A stretch of 64,000 nt of DNA, taken from NCBI GenBank assembly GCA_020161845.1, contig JAIUNK010000014.1, positions 1-64,000 of the forward strand, in the 5' to 3' direction. The notes under the pieces were generated by a model. It worked only from the letters and a program-made list of their open reading frames with translations. It was not told where the DNA came from and did no database searches. How positions within the stretch are numbered: position 1 is the stretch's first letter; the number at the start of each line of letters is the position of its first letter. Origin of the DNA: Actinomycetota bacterium. Lineage in GTDB: Bacteria; Actinomycetota; Actinomycetes; Actinomycetales; Dermatophilaceae. Shown piece after piece: positions 8,947 to 16,943 of the stretch. Made by a program: the position numbers and the translations under genes.

Positions 8947-10029
8947 TCACCGGGGTCCGGCAGGGTCGGGCGCCACGACGACCACCCGGTCCCAGGGGAA
9001 GCCCTTCATGACGGCGTAGGAGGGCCCGCCGAGCAGGTCTGACCAGGGGTCCTGCCCCGTGCGAGCCTTCACCGGGGTACCACTCTCGGCCACCACGCCG
9101 ACCGCTCCAGCCGTGTCCACGACGATGAAGCCGTAGATCTGCGCCGCTCGGGCGACGGCTGCGGCCACGGCGGTCAACCCGAGCGAGTCGACGTCGACCG
9201 CCGGGTCGAGGCGGAGCCGCGTGCCGATCGGCATGGCGTCACTGGCGCGATTCACTCCGTCGCTGCGGGTCGCGGGCGGGCGGACGGTGCGCCAGTGCGC
9301 AGGAGCGGGAATGGCCAGGCCGATGGCATGGGTGATGCGTCCGTCCCTGGCCTCCTCCACCCGGACGGCGGAGCCAGTGGAGGACAATCCCGAAGCCGAC
9401 ACGCCGTAGGGCAGTGGGAAAGCGCCCCTGTTGGCCGACACGTGGTCGATCCGTCCGCCCCAGCAGGCCTGCCACGACCCGTCAGCGCGCTGATGGGCTT
9501 TCCAGAACTCCCACAGCTGGTCGGTGTCCGGGGACCAGACGCCGAGCTCTCCGTCCGTGCCTTCGGAGGCCTTCGCGTCCTCGGGGATGGGAACGTTGCG
9601 GAAGTGCGCGGGACCGTCGAAGAGTCCCTTGCTGGGCGCACCCTTGTGCTGACAGTCATCGAAGCTCACGTCCCGGCGGGGCGTGTCGGCGCCGGCCACC
9701 GCGAGGCTCATCGAATACGCCGAGGAGTTGAACGCGGCCACCCCGCCGTAGCGCGTCGCGATGCTCCGTCGTAGCGATGCCATCATCGCGGCTGAGCGGG
9801 GATCGGTGGCTCGTTGCCCGATCGGTTGAGTGAAGACGCTGTCCGGCGCGAACTGCGGCCCGTTCGAGCGGGTCGCCGGTGTCGCGCTCGGCCGGGGCGG
9901 TGTGCCGCCGGGCCTCGCCTCCGGGCCGCCGGCGCCGGCCAGGAGCACCAGGACGGCGAGGGCACCCAGGGTGGCACGGCGCCAGCGCGTCGCCCGGCGG
10001 CTCGGCGGAACCCGGGGCGGCCGCGTCAT
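8947..10029 (-). CDS. Secreted protein of unknown function, paralog C
   Basis: A 360-residue exported protein: a very basic N-terminus (PPSRRATRWRR), a hydrophobic core LGALAVLVLLAGAGG, then a Pro-rich linker. Residues about 55-360 carry the same domain as paralogs A and B with more divergence: FNSSAYS, SEGTDGEL, LWEFWKA, ACWGGRID, YGVSASGL, AAQIYGFIV, DPWSDLLGGP and FPW. The frame is open far upstream, but that part overlaps the acyltransferase and glycosyltransferase genes out of frame. The ATG at 10029 lies 5 nt after the acyltransferase stop, which indicates co-transcription. Function is unknown; export plus the operon with sugar-modifying enzymes suggests work on the polysaccharide outside the cell. 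Confidence 0.78.
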   Translation of the reverse strand: MTRPPRVPPSRRATRWRRATLGALAVLVLLAGAGGPEARPGGTPPRPSATPATRSNGPQFAPDSVFTQPIGQRATDPRSAAMMASLRRSIATRYGGVAAFNSSAYSMSLAVAGADTPRRDVSFDDCQHKGAPSKGLFDGPAHFRNVPIPEDAKASEGTDGELGVWSPDTDQLWEFWKAHQRADGSWQACWGGRIDHVSANRGAFPLPYGVSASGLSSTGSAVRVEEARDGRITHAIGLAIPAPAHWRTVRPPATRSDGVNRASDAMPIGTRLRLDPAVDVDSLGLTAVAAAVARAAQIYGFIVVDTAGAVGVVAESGTPVKARTGQDPWSDLLGGPSYAVMKGFPWDRVVVVAPDPAGPR

Positions 10030-10034
10030 GGTGC

Positions 10035-10586
10035 TCAGGGGTGCGTCGGCGTGCGGGACCGGATCACGGCCGCCGGGTTGCCGCCGACGATGCTGTAGGG
10101 CGCGACGTCCTTGGTGACCACGGACCCGGCGGCGACGATCGCGCCGCGGCCGATCCGGACGCCGGCCAGCACGATACAGCCGGCACCGAACCACACGTCG
10201 TCCTCGACGACGACGGGCCGGTCCTCGACGAGTCCCTGATGGTTCATCGGGCGTGACACGTCGCTGAAGTTGTGGTCGTAGCTGATGAACACGCACCGGG
10301 GGCCCATCATCACGTCGGAGCCGATGGTGACCGAACCCATCACGAGGCAGTCCACGCCCAGGTCGGAACGGTCCCCGAGGCGGATGCCCTTGCCAGAGCC
10401 GAACCACGCGCCGCACTCGATGTTGACGTTGGCCCCGGCCTCGTCGATCATCCGCGAAACCAGGAACCTGCGCACTCGCTGACCGGTGCGACCTCCGACG
10501 GCGTAATGGCGGGGCAGATGTCGACCTAGCGTGTAATAACCGACGTAGCAGGCCGCCCGCTTCGCGTAGCGCAGTCGTGGGTCCAT
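10035..10586 (-). CDS. Hexapeptide-repeat O-acetyltransferase, WbbJ/maltose-acetyltransferase-like
   Basis: A 183-residue left-handed beta-helix acetyltransferase. Hexapeptide turns occupy about residues 52-175, with the loop FISYDHNFSD containing the catalytic-type His, then VEDDVWFGAGCIVLAGV and the closing PYSIVGGNPAAVI. This is the CysE/LacA/NodL superfamily, commonly found decorating exopolysaccharide sugars. The ATG at 10586 has GAGAGG about 6 nt upstream. It lies between a GT2 gene (68-bp gap filled by 10-bp tandem repeats) and secreted paralog C (5-bp gap), probably in one transcript. Acceptor sugar unknown. Confidence 0.85.
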   Translation of the reverse strand: MDPRLRYAKRAACYVGYYTLGRHLPRHYAVGGRTGQRVRRFLVSRMIDEAGANVNIECGAWFGSGKGIRLGDRSDLGVDCLVMGSVTIGSDVMMGPRCVFISYDHNFSDVSRPMNHQGLVEDRPVVVEDDVWFGAGCIVLAGVRIGRGAIVAAGSVVTKDVAPYSIVGGNPAAVIRSRTPTHP

Positions 10587-10600
10587 GTCTTCCTCTCGTA

Positions 10601-10650
10601 GGGATCGCGCGGGATGGGGCGGGATCGTGCGGGATCGGCGGGGATCGGAG
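10601..10650. repeat. Five tandem 10-bp repeats, GGGATCGNGC type
   Basis: Five consecutive decamers starting GGGAT (GGGATCGCGC, GGGATGGGGC, GGGATCGTGC, GGGATCGGCG, GGGATCGGAG) fill almost the whole 68-bp space between the GT2 and acetyltransferase genes. A related three-unit array occurs at 22841-22870. The 10-bp period would put every unit on the same face of the helix. Confidence 0.75.
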
Positions 10651-10654
10651 TCGT

Positions 10655-11524
10655 TCAGCGCGTGGACCCGTCGCGGTGCCAGGCGGGCCCGCCGGCACCC
10701 CTGGCCCGCCGTCGCGCCTCGAGGATGACGGCCAGATAGACCATCGTGGGGCCGAGCAGCCGCGGGTTCGTGCCGACCAGCCGACCGAGGGCGCGCAGGG
10801 TGTCCAGCGTCGAGGCCGAGGTGTCCGGCGCCTGGTCACCGGCCGCGCCGCGGGCGAGATCGGTATTGCCCGCCGCCACCCGGGTGCGCACCGCCAGCAA
10901 CGCGCCGGTCGTTCTCGGCACCCGAACGGTCGCGTATCCGGGAACGCGAATCCGCTCCTGCGGGGCGAAGTGCCGCTGAGCGAACAGGTCGTCACCTCGA
11001 ACCTGCGGGAACTGCGCCCATCGGGCACGGCCGCTCTGCGAGACGCCATACACCCCGACGCCCCCCAGACTCTCGGTCGCGTAGGGCAACTCGGCGAAGA
11101 CTCGGTGAAACGCGCGGGAGGTCCAGGAGGCGCCCGTCGTCTCGAACCGCGCCGCGGGCGCGGCCAGCACCGCGGCAGGGGTGCTCAGGGCCTCGGCGAG
11201 CGCGGCGACGGTCCCTGGGGAGAGCACGATGTCGGCGTCGAGATAGAGCCTCGGGAAGACGGTGCTGGCGGCGTCCCCGGCGTTGAGTGCCTTGCTCTTG
11301 TCGCCTTCGGCGAGTTCCACGACCCGTACGCCGTACCCGCGCGCCACCTCCGCCGTGTCGTCCGTGCAGCCGTTGGTGACCACGACGACCTCGACGGCCA
11401 GCGCTCCGTCGGCGTCGCGTTCCGCACGCTGCAGGGCCGCCAGACACGCGCCGAGGACCGATGCCTCGTTGTGGGCCGGGATGACGACGGAGATCTGACG
11501 GGGCTGGCGGGCGGTGCTGACCAC
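10655..11524 (-). CDS. Family 2 glycosyltransferase
   Basis: A 289-residue GT-A glycosyltransferase of the exopolysaccharide locus. It has ISVVIPAHNEASVL, VVVVTNGCTDDT and the metal-binding LDADI motif near residue 116, with DKSKALNAGD typical of GT2 enzymes that use activated sugars. The C-terminus is about 100 residues shorter than processive GT2 enzymes and lacks clear membrane segments. The open frame begins at 11632, but the GTG at 11524 is preferred: CGAAGGG lies 5 nt upstream and homology begins right after it. It heads a minus-strand run with the acetyltransferase and secreted paralogs C and perhaps B, and is divergent from the GT4 gene. Specificity unknown. Confidence 0.85.
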   Translation of the reverse strand: MVSTARQPRQISVVIPAHNEASVLGACLAALQRAERDADGALAVEVVVVTNGCTDDTAEVARGYGVRVVELAEGDKSKALNAGDAASTVFPRLYLDADIVLSPGTVAALAEALSTPAAVLAAPAARFETTGASWTSRAFHRVFAELPYATESLGGVGVYGVSQSGRARWAQFPQVRGDDLFAQRHFAPQERIRVPGYATVRVPRTTGALLAVRTRVAAGNTDLARGAAGDQAPDTSASTLDTLRALGRLVGTNPRLLGPTMVYLAVILEARRRARGAGGPAWHRDGSTR

Positions 11525-11682
11525 AGGGACCCTTCGCTCGTACCCCCTGCGGGCTTGCGACGAGGGGCCTTGGCGGACAATACAATCGGGGACGACGTGA
11601 CCATCGTGCCATCCGCCGGCCGACGCCGGCACATCGGCCGGATCGATCCGCCGGGGCCTCGACGAACTGGAGTACTGCGACC

Positions 11683-12954
11683 ATGCCGACCGAGCAACTC
11701 CGCGTCGCGTACCTCGTCAGCCAATACCCGGCCCTGTCGCACACGTTCATCGAGAGCGAGATCAACGGCCTGCGCGAGTTGGGCGTCGAGGTGCACACCT
11801 TCAGCGTCCGCCCCGCACCGCAGGCGGAGTTGATCACCCCGGCATTGCGGGCCGAGGCGGCCCGGACCGAGGTGATCCTCGGCCGCCCCAAGGCCGCCAT
11901 CCTGCGCGCTCAGGCACGGTTGGCGCGGCGCTCGCCCCAGGTTTATGCGACTCTGCTGGCCCGGGCGGCCCGCACCGGCCTGCCGACACCGAAGGGTCGG
12001 TTGTGGCAGTTGTTCTACTTCGCCGAGGGGGTCATCCTCTGGCAACTGCTGCAGGAGCGGGGACTGCGCCACGTGCACGTGCACATGGCCAACGTGGCCG
12101 CCGATGTCGCGCGGACGGCTGTGGCCATCGGGACGGCCCTGGACGGTCCCGATGCCGGCTGGCGCTGGTCCTTGACGGTGCATGGCCCGGGCGAGTTCGA
12201 GGTGGTGCAGCAGTGGGACGTGCCGGACAAGATCCGCTCAGCCCGGGCCATCGCCCCGATCAGCGACTTCTGCCGAAGCCAGTTGATGCGCCTCGTCGAG
12301 CCCGAGCAGTGGGCCAAGATGCGGGTGGTGCGAATGACCGTGGACACCTCCCGGTTCGCCCCCCCGATCGGCGGTCGAGCCGATCACGGCGGCCCGCTGC
12401 GCGTCCTGTCGGTGGGGCGTCTGGTGCCGCAGAAGGGTGGACCGGTGCTGATCGACGCCCTGAACCTGCTGGCCAAGCGCGGCATCGCGGTCGTGGCTCG
12501 CATCGCTGGTGGCGGCCCGCTGGACGCGGATCTGCGCGCCGCCGTACGTCGGCTCGGGCTCGCTGATCGGGTGGAGTTCCTCGGCCCCGTGGCCCAGGAG
12601 GACATTGTGGCGCAATACCACTGGGCGGACGTTTTCGTGCTGCCCTCCTTCCAGGAGGGCCTCCCGGTGGTGCTCATGGAGGCGATGGCCACCGGCTTGC
12701 CGGTCGTGACCACCCAGATCGCCGCCGTCCCCGAGCTGGTCGCGGATGGTGACATGGGCCGGGTGGTTCCTGCCGGACGCGCCGACCTCATCGCCGACGC
12801 CCTGGCGGCGGAGGCCGCTCTCGGGGTGGCGGGACGGCATGAGCAGGGGCGGCGCGGTCGCGCCGCCGTCGAGCGCGAATTCACGTCGGCGACCGCGGCC
12901 CCTGCCATGGCCGAGTTCCTGCGCGCCGCCGGCGAGCCGCAACCCCTGGGGTGA
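11683..12954 (+). CDS. Family 4 glycosyltransferase, colanic-acid WcaL-like
   Basis: A 423-residue GT-B glycosyltransferase. The N-terminal domain opens with LRVAYLVSQYPALSHTFIESEI, the usual acceptor-side start of WcaL/AmsK-type colanic acid transferases (position about 6-27). The C-terminal donor domain has LSVGRLVPQKGG, ARIAGGGPL and the EX7E motif in EGLPVVLMEAMATG (about residues 325-340). It probably transfers a sugar from a nucleotide donor to a lipid-linked oligosaccharide. The ATG has GGAG 9 nt upstream. It is divergent from the GT2 gene (158-bp gap) and convergent with the second SAT-like gene (12-bp gap). Sugar donor not determinable. Confidence 0.88.
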   Translation: MPTEQLRVAYLVSQYPALSHTFIESEINGLRELGVEVHTFSVRPAPQAELITPALRAEAARTEVILGRPKAAILRAQARLARRSPQVYATLLARAARTGLPTPKGRLWQLFYFAEGVILWQLLQERGLRHVHVHMANVAADVARTAVAIGTALDGPDAGWRWSLTVHGPGEFEVVQQWDVPDKIRSARAIAPISDFCRSQLMRLVEPEQWAKMRVVRMTVDTSRFAPPIGGRADHGGPLRVLSVGRLVPQKGGPVLIDALNLLAKRGIAVVARIAGGGPLDADLRAAVRRLGLADRVEFLGPVAQEDIVAQYHWADVFVLPSFQEGLPVVLMEAMATGLPVVTTQIAAVPELVADGDMGRVVPAGRADLIADALAAEAALGVAGRHEQGRRGRAAVEREFTSATAAPAMAEFLRAAGEPQPLG

Positions 12955-12966
12955 GAAGCTCCGGCG

Positions 12967-13545
12967 TCAGGCCTGGGGTGCGGCGGAGCCTAATGGCTTG
13001 GCGGGCACGCCGACGTACGTCGTGCCGGGCAGGGTATCGGTGAGCAGGACGGCGTTGGCGCCCACCGAGGTGCCGTCCGCCAGCGTGATGTCCCCGAGCA
13101 CCTTGGCACCGGCGGCGAGATAGACCCCGTCGCCGATCCTGGCCGCACGACCCTCGTCGCGCATGAGGCCGATCGTGACCTCGTGGTACAGCGTGCAGTC
13201 GGCTCCGATCGTGGCGCTGGGGTGGATGACGCAGCCGCGGGCGGAGTGGGGCAGCCACAGCCCTGGACCGATCGGCACGCTGGTGGGGATCTCGGCGCCG
13301 AGGACGCCATGGAACCAGACGGCCACCGCGAGGCGCTGGACGATGCGCAGCAGCACCGACAGCGGATCCCGGCGGTGCGCGAGGAGGTTGCCGGCGCGCC
13401 ACAGCACCAGGGTGATCCGCTGCCCCAGGCGGGGGTTACGGGCGAAGTCGCGGGCGAGGTCGGCGCGCAGCGCCACGATGGCGTCGGTGAGGCTGGGCCT
13501 GGGCTTGGGTCTGGGCATCGTGTCGTCGCGTCGGGCTGGGTTCAT
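12967..13545 (-). CDS. Second serine acetyltransferase-like hexapeptide acyltransferase
   Basis: A 192-residue paralog of the enzyme at 1050-1631, with the same order: an N-terminal helical part ending in QRITLVLWRAGNLL, then hexapeptide turns including ARGCVIHPSATIG, CTLYHEVTIG and the closing TYVGVPAKPLG. It likely O-acetylates a sugar of the exopolysaccharide. The ATG at 13545 has TTAGGAGAT 7 nt upstream, a good ribosome site. However, that site lies inside the open frame of the Wzy-like gene, whose stop is only at 13436, giving a 110-bp overlap. Homology to the paralog requires translation from at least residue 18, so the overlap cannot be removed by choosing a later start. Confidence 0.82.
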   Translation of the reverse strand: MNPARRDDTMPRPKPRPSLTDAIVALRADLARDFARNPRLGQRITLVLWRAGNLLAHRRDPLSVLLRIVQRLAVAVWFHGVLGAEIPTSVPIGPGLWLPHSARGCVIHPSATIGADCTLYHEVTIGLMRDEGRAARIGDGVYLAAGAKVLGDITLADGTSVGANAVLLTDTLPGTTYVGVPAKPLGSAAPQA

Positions 13546-15007
13546 GGCTGCTATCTCCTAAGGGTCGACCGGCGGCCCGACGAGTGAATCGATCGCGTCC
13601 CGCCGCAGCCGCGCCTGGGTCCCGACGCAGCTTCCTTGCGTCCCGCACCGGCCGCGGGACGGACACTGCGCGCCAGAAGTCCTGGTCGAGTTCCTGCCCG
13701 GCGCCACGCACCAGGATGGGGCGCGCGGCGATCCCCGCAAACGTCCAGATCAGGTAGTTCGGCAAGGGGGAAGCGTTGGGGGAGAGCGCCAAGGGCGGCA
13801 GCAGAACGCCGAGCGAGGCGATCAACAGGAGCTGCCACTGGCGCAGATCGCCGCGGCCGCGCACCAGGGCGGCGCGGAACGGCCCCAGCAGATACGTCAG
13901 CACGGTCAGGGCAGCGGCTGGCAGGCCCAATTCCGCGGCTCGAGAAAGGACGACGTTATGGACCTCGATGCTGGTGTTCGTGAGGGGGTAGTCGTCGGCC
14001 TGCCGTACCCAGTCGTTTCCGCCGAGCACGAATCGTCCCCAGCCGATCCCGGTGAGTGGCTCGGCGGCCACCGCGCGCAGTGCGGCGTCGTTGACGTTCT
14101 GACGGTCATAGAGGCTCGACTCCTGCGTGAGGCGGGAGTTGAAGGACTCGGCCAGCTGCGGCACAGCCGGGACGGCGAGGGCCAGGCCGAGGACGACGGC
14201 GATCAGCAGGCCCGCCACATACCGGCGGGCGGGTCGGTGCACGACAGCCACGAGGACCGGACCGAGCAGGATGCCCACCCACACGGATCGGGTCAGCGTG
14301 AGGACGGCACCGGCGGCGCACAAGACCATGGCCAGGCCTGCCCCCGGCCGCCACAGGCTGCCGCGCGTGCTGCGCGCGTAGACCAGAGCGGCACAGAAGA
14401 AGGCCAACGCCAGTGCCATGCCGTTCGTCTCGGCGATCACGAAGGGTCCTCGGGCGCGTCCGATGTGGATCCCGAGCGAGGGATCGGTGATGTATCGAGG
14501 CCACACGAGCGAGGGGGCGAACATCTCGGCAATCGCCGTGGCGCCCAGATACACCCCAATGAGAGTCACGGTCTTCAACAGCAGGTCACGGCGTTCCGGG
14601 GTGGTGAAGACCAACGGAGCGACCATGAAGAGCAGGAAGGGGACGGCGATGCGATCGAGGAGAGCGAACTGCGCTAGCGGTCTCGAGATCGTGCCGGCGG
14701 CTGCTGCAGAGGCCAGCGCGATGGCGACGAGCAACGCCATCAGGACGTAGAGGTCCTGCCAGCGCAGACGTTCGGTGCGACGGTCCAGCAGGAGCAGCAC
14801 CAACCCGGCGGGGATGAACAGTCGGTCGCCGCTGACGGGAAGGCCGATGTACTGCGAGTAGCCCGAGAACATGTCGAGAACGAAAGCGGCCAGGAAACAC
14901 CAGACGTAAGCGGGGTGGCGCATTGTTTGGGAATCGTGCAAACGCCGCCACGCGCTGGTCCACAGGTGGGCAACGCGCCCGCGCGCGATGGCGGCCGTGG
15001 CGGTCAC
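13436..15007 (-). CDS. O-antigen polymerase/ligase-like membrane protein (Wzy)
   Basis: A 523-residue polytopic membrane protein with about 11-12 hydrophobic segments and the Wzy_C/O-antigen ligase hallmarks: VLTLTRSVWVGILLG, LTGIGWGRFVLGG and the long periplasmic stretch before VHNVVLSRAAELGLPAAAL. It is the likely polymerase of the repeat units. The GTG start at 15007 overlaps the stop of the Wzz-like gene as GTGA, a coupling signature. The last ~40 residues (Arg/Gln/Pro-rich) are read through the start of the next gene and do not look conserved; either the stop was lost, the overlap is real, or a 1-bp sequence error extends the frame. Confidence 0.82.
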   Translation of the reverse strand: MTATAAIARGRVAHLWTSAWRRLHDSQTMRHPAYVWCFLAAFVLDMFSGYSQYIGLPVSGDRLFIPAGLVLLLLDRRTERLRWQDLYVLMALLVAIALASAAAAGTISRPLAQFALLDRIAVPFLLFMVAPLVFTTPERRDLLLKTVTLIGVYLGATAIAEMFAPSLVWPRYITDPSLGIHIGRARGPFVIAETNGMALALAFFCAALVYARSTRGSLWRPGAGLAMVLCAAGAVLTLTRSVWVGILLGPVLVAVVHRPARRYVAGLLIAVVLGLALAVPAVPQLAESFNSRLTQESSLYDRQNVNDAALRAVAAEPLTGIGWGRFVLGGNDWVRQADDYPLTNTSIEVHNVVLSRAAELGLPAAALTVLTYLLGPFRAALVRGRGDLRQWQLLLIASLGVLLPPLALSPNASPLPNYLIWTFAGIAARPILVRGAGQELDQDFWRAVSVPRPVRDARKLRRDPGAAAAGRDRFTRRAAGRPLGDSSHEPSPTRRHDAQTQAQAQPHRRHRGAARRPRPRLRP

Positions 15008-15912
15008 TCGGGGATACCGGCGCCATCTGCGCCGACGGCGGCGGGCGCGCGAGACGGGCGGCCGAGGTCCTCCGCAGCGGGGTCGAGGCGGCGGCGCCTG
15101 CGGCGGTCGGTGGACATGGCGAGGGCGATGGACAACGCAGCGCCGACCCCCAGACCGCCGACGCCATAGCGCTGCAGCTGAGACTTGCGGGTGTCGCCGG
15201 TAATGACGGCCCGGCCCTCGCCGATGCGCTTGAGCTCACTCGCGCTTGAGGCGTTCGCGCGCAGCCGGCTATAGACCGAGGCCGCGGCATCTCGTTCGAG
15301 CGAGGCCTTTCCTGCCGCGATCCGCGCGGCAACAACCGCCTGGCCGGCTGCCTGGATGTCGGCCTCGGGAGCCTTGGCCCCCACCAGTTGGGCGTAGGCC
15401 GCCTGGGCCTGGGTCAGTGTCAGCTCGGCCTCCGCGGCCGGCTTGGCCAGATCCGAGTACTGCGCAAAGGCGGCGGCGGGGTTCTGGTCCTTCTTGGAGT
15501 TGCTGACCGCCTCCATCAATTGCACGGCGGCGTTGTCCGCGGCGCGGCGCGCCGTGTCCGCGCTGTGCGACTGGGCTTCGATGCGGATGACGCCGGATTC
15601 GGGTATCGGAGAGGCGGTCACCGAGCTGTCCCGGTCGCCGCCCAAGGTGCCATCGACCGCGGAGTTCACCACCCAGCGGGAATACTCCTGCGCCAACGTT
15701 CGGGCCGCCTGCGGAAAGGCGGTGACTTCCCCGGTGCTCAGCGGCCCGGGGCCCACGGCGAGGCGGGTCTCCGCCGTGACCAGGGGTGCTTGCGCGTTGC
15801 CGAGCCCGGCGCCGGCGAGAGTGCACAGCGGGATGAGGATGAGCGGATAGACCCAGTGCGCCGCCAGGGCCTGCAGCGGCGTCCTCCCAGGGGCCTGTGG
15901 TTCGTCGGTCAC
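15004..15912 (-). CDS. Wzz/YveK-like polysaccharide chain-length determinant
   Basis: A 302-residue protein with two membrane segments bracketing an extracytoplasmic helical domain: HWVYPLILIPLCTLAGAGLG near residue 20 and GVGGLGVGAALSIALAM near residue 255. The middle is Ala/Gln-rich and predicted coiled coil (ELTLTQAQAAYAQLV). This is the layout of polysaccharide co-polymerases that set chain length with Wzy. No tyrosine-kinase domain is fused and none is nearby. The open frame extends to 16158, but the GTG at 15912, preceded by GAGGAG, is the likely start because homology begins shortly after it. It heads the operon Wzz-Wzy-SAT2. Confidence 0.78.
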   Translation of the reverse strand: MTDEPQAPGRTPLQALAAHWVYPLILIPLCTLAGAGLGNAQAPLVTAETRLAVGPGPLSTGEVTAFPQAARTLAQEYSRWVVNSAVDGTLGGDRDSSVTASPIPESGVIRIEAQSHSADTARRAADNAAVQLMEAVSNSKKDQNPAAAFAQYSDLAKPAAEAELTLTQAQAAYAQLVGAKAPEADIQAAGQAVVAARIAAGKASLERDAAASVYSRLRANASSASELKRIGEGRAVITGDTRKSQLQRYGVGGLGVGAALSIALAMSTDRRRRRRLDPAAEDLGRPSRAPAAVGADGAGIPE

Positions 15913-16218
15913 GCAACTCCTCGTCGGGGACAGATGGGACGGTGACCATGAGCCGGCGGACTCGCGCTCGCGCCAGACCATGCGACCGCCCTCGGTGATT
16001 CCCCGTAGCATGCCACGCCCGGCCATGCTCTCGGACGTCCGCCCCGCCGCACAGGGTCTCGAAATGGATTGGCGTGCTGGGGCTCTCAGCCGGCGCGCTG
16101 CTGCCCCGGAGTGCCGCACCCAGCGGAGCCGGACGGTCGGCCTCCGGCGGTGGGCCATCGGCTAGGTCGACTCGGATAGACTCCCTGGCATACCCACCCG
16201 CGAGACCGGAGGACTACC
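15913..16218. other. Divergent intergenic region at the EPS/atpC junction
   Basis: About 306 bp separates the Wzz-like gene (minus) from atpC (plus). Because atpC is detached from atpD, a promoter for atpC must lie here; TAGACT at 16177-16182 is a possible -10 box about 37 bp before the start codon, but I see no good -35. The rest is GC-rich without a convincing gene or hairpin. No integrase, transposase or attachment-site repeat is visible at this edge. Confidence 0.4.
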
Positions 16219-16494
16219 GTGGCATCTCTGCATGTCGAGCTCGTTGCCGCAGACCGGCAGGTCTGGCAGGGCGAGGCCCGGATGATCAGCGCCCGCGGCA
16301 TCGAGGGCGAGCTGGGCATCATGCCGGGGCACGCCCCGCTGCTCACGGTGCTGGTCGAGGGAGATGTCCGGATCGACGGTGACGGCGGTCGGCAGACCGC
16401 GCACATCGACGGCGGATTCCTGGCGGTCGATGAGAACCACGTCCGCATCGTCGCCGAGACGGTGACCACCGCGTCCAGCCCCGCGCGGGGTTGA
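16219..16494 (+). CDS. atpC: F1 ATP synthase subunit epsilon
   Basis: A 91-residue epsilon subunit, the rotor-stalk and regulatory subunit of F1. The N-terminal beta-sandwich is complete, with LHVELVAADRQVW, IEGELGIMPGHAPLLTVL and AHIDGGFLAVDENHVRIVAE. The C-terminal helical hairpin is essentially absent, as in several actinobacterial short epsilon subunits. The start is GTG with GGAGG 6 nt upstream. It sits about 15.2 kb from atpD instead of next to it, but keeps its normal downstream neighbours (DUF2550-type gene 4 bp away, then the cobalamin adenosyltransferase), which shows that the polysaccharide genes interrupt the usual order. Confidence 0.95.
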   Translation: MASLHVELVAADRQVWQGEARMISARGIEGELGIMPGHAPLLTVLVEGDVRIDGDGGRQTAHIDGGFLAVDENHVRIVAETVTTASSPARG

Positions 16495-16498
16495 CGCC

Positions 16499-16942
16499 GT
16501 GGCGGCGCTGGTCACGGCTGAGATCGTGGTCGGCGCCTGCCTGTTCGCGGCGCTTGCAACCCTGACCCATATCTTCGTCCGTCGCCGCCTGCTGGCCCGC
16601 AGCGGCGACCTCATGCTGTGTGCCCTGCGCATCGGATCGGGGGAGCGCTGGCGGGCCGGTCTGTTGCGGTTCGACGACGTCTCGATCGCCTGGTTGCCGC
16701 TGCTCGGCATGACCCTTCGCCCCTCGCACTGCTGGGAGCGGCAAGGCCTCGACCTCGGCGGGTTCGCCCAGCTCGGGCCTGGGGACGCGCTGGACTCCGG
16801 ATCGGTCCGGGCGGTGCTTCGGGGCGTCCCGATCGGGCGGGGACCGGTCGAGGTCGAACTCGCCCTCGGTCAGCAGCCCTACACCGCCCTGCGCGCCTGG
16901 GTGGAGGCGACCCCGCCGGAACGTCGTCCGGTCGACTGGTAG
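16499..16942 (+). CDS. DUF2550-type single-pass membrane protein
   Basis: A 147-residue protein with one N-terminal membrane segment (VTAEIVVGACLFAALATL) followed by RRRLLARSGD and a small cytoplasmic beta-rich domain with WRAGLLRFDD. I recognise this as the DUF2550 family that follows atpC in many actinobacteria; its function is unknown. The GTG start is 4 bp after the atpC stop, so the two are co-transcribed. Its stop is 1 bp from the convergent adenosyltransferase stop. Confidence 0.8.
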   Translation: MAALVTAEIVVGACLFAALATLTHIFVRRRLLARSGDLMLCALRIGSGERWRAGLLRFDDVSIAWLPLLGMTLRPSHCWERQGLDLGGFAQLGPGDALDSGSVRAVLRGVPIGRGPVEVELALGQQPYTALRAWVEATPPERRPVDW

Positions 16943-16943
16943 C

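Noticed and set aside
10030-11049. N-terminal extension of secreted paralog C (long upstream open frame)
   Set aside because: The extension is an out-of-frame read of the acetyltransferase and GT2 genes; the signal peptide after the ATG at 10029 fixes the true start.
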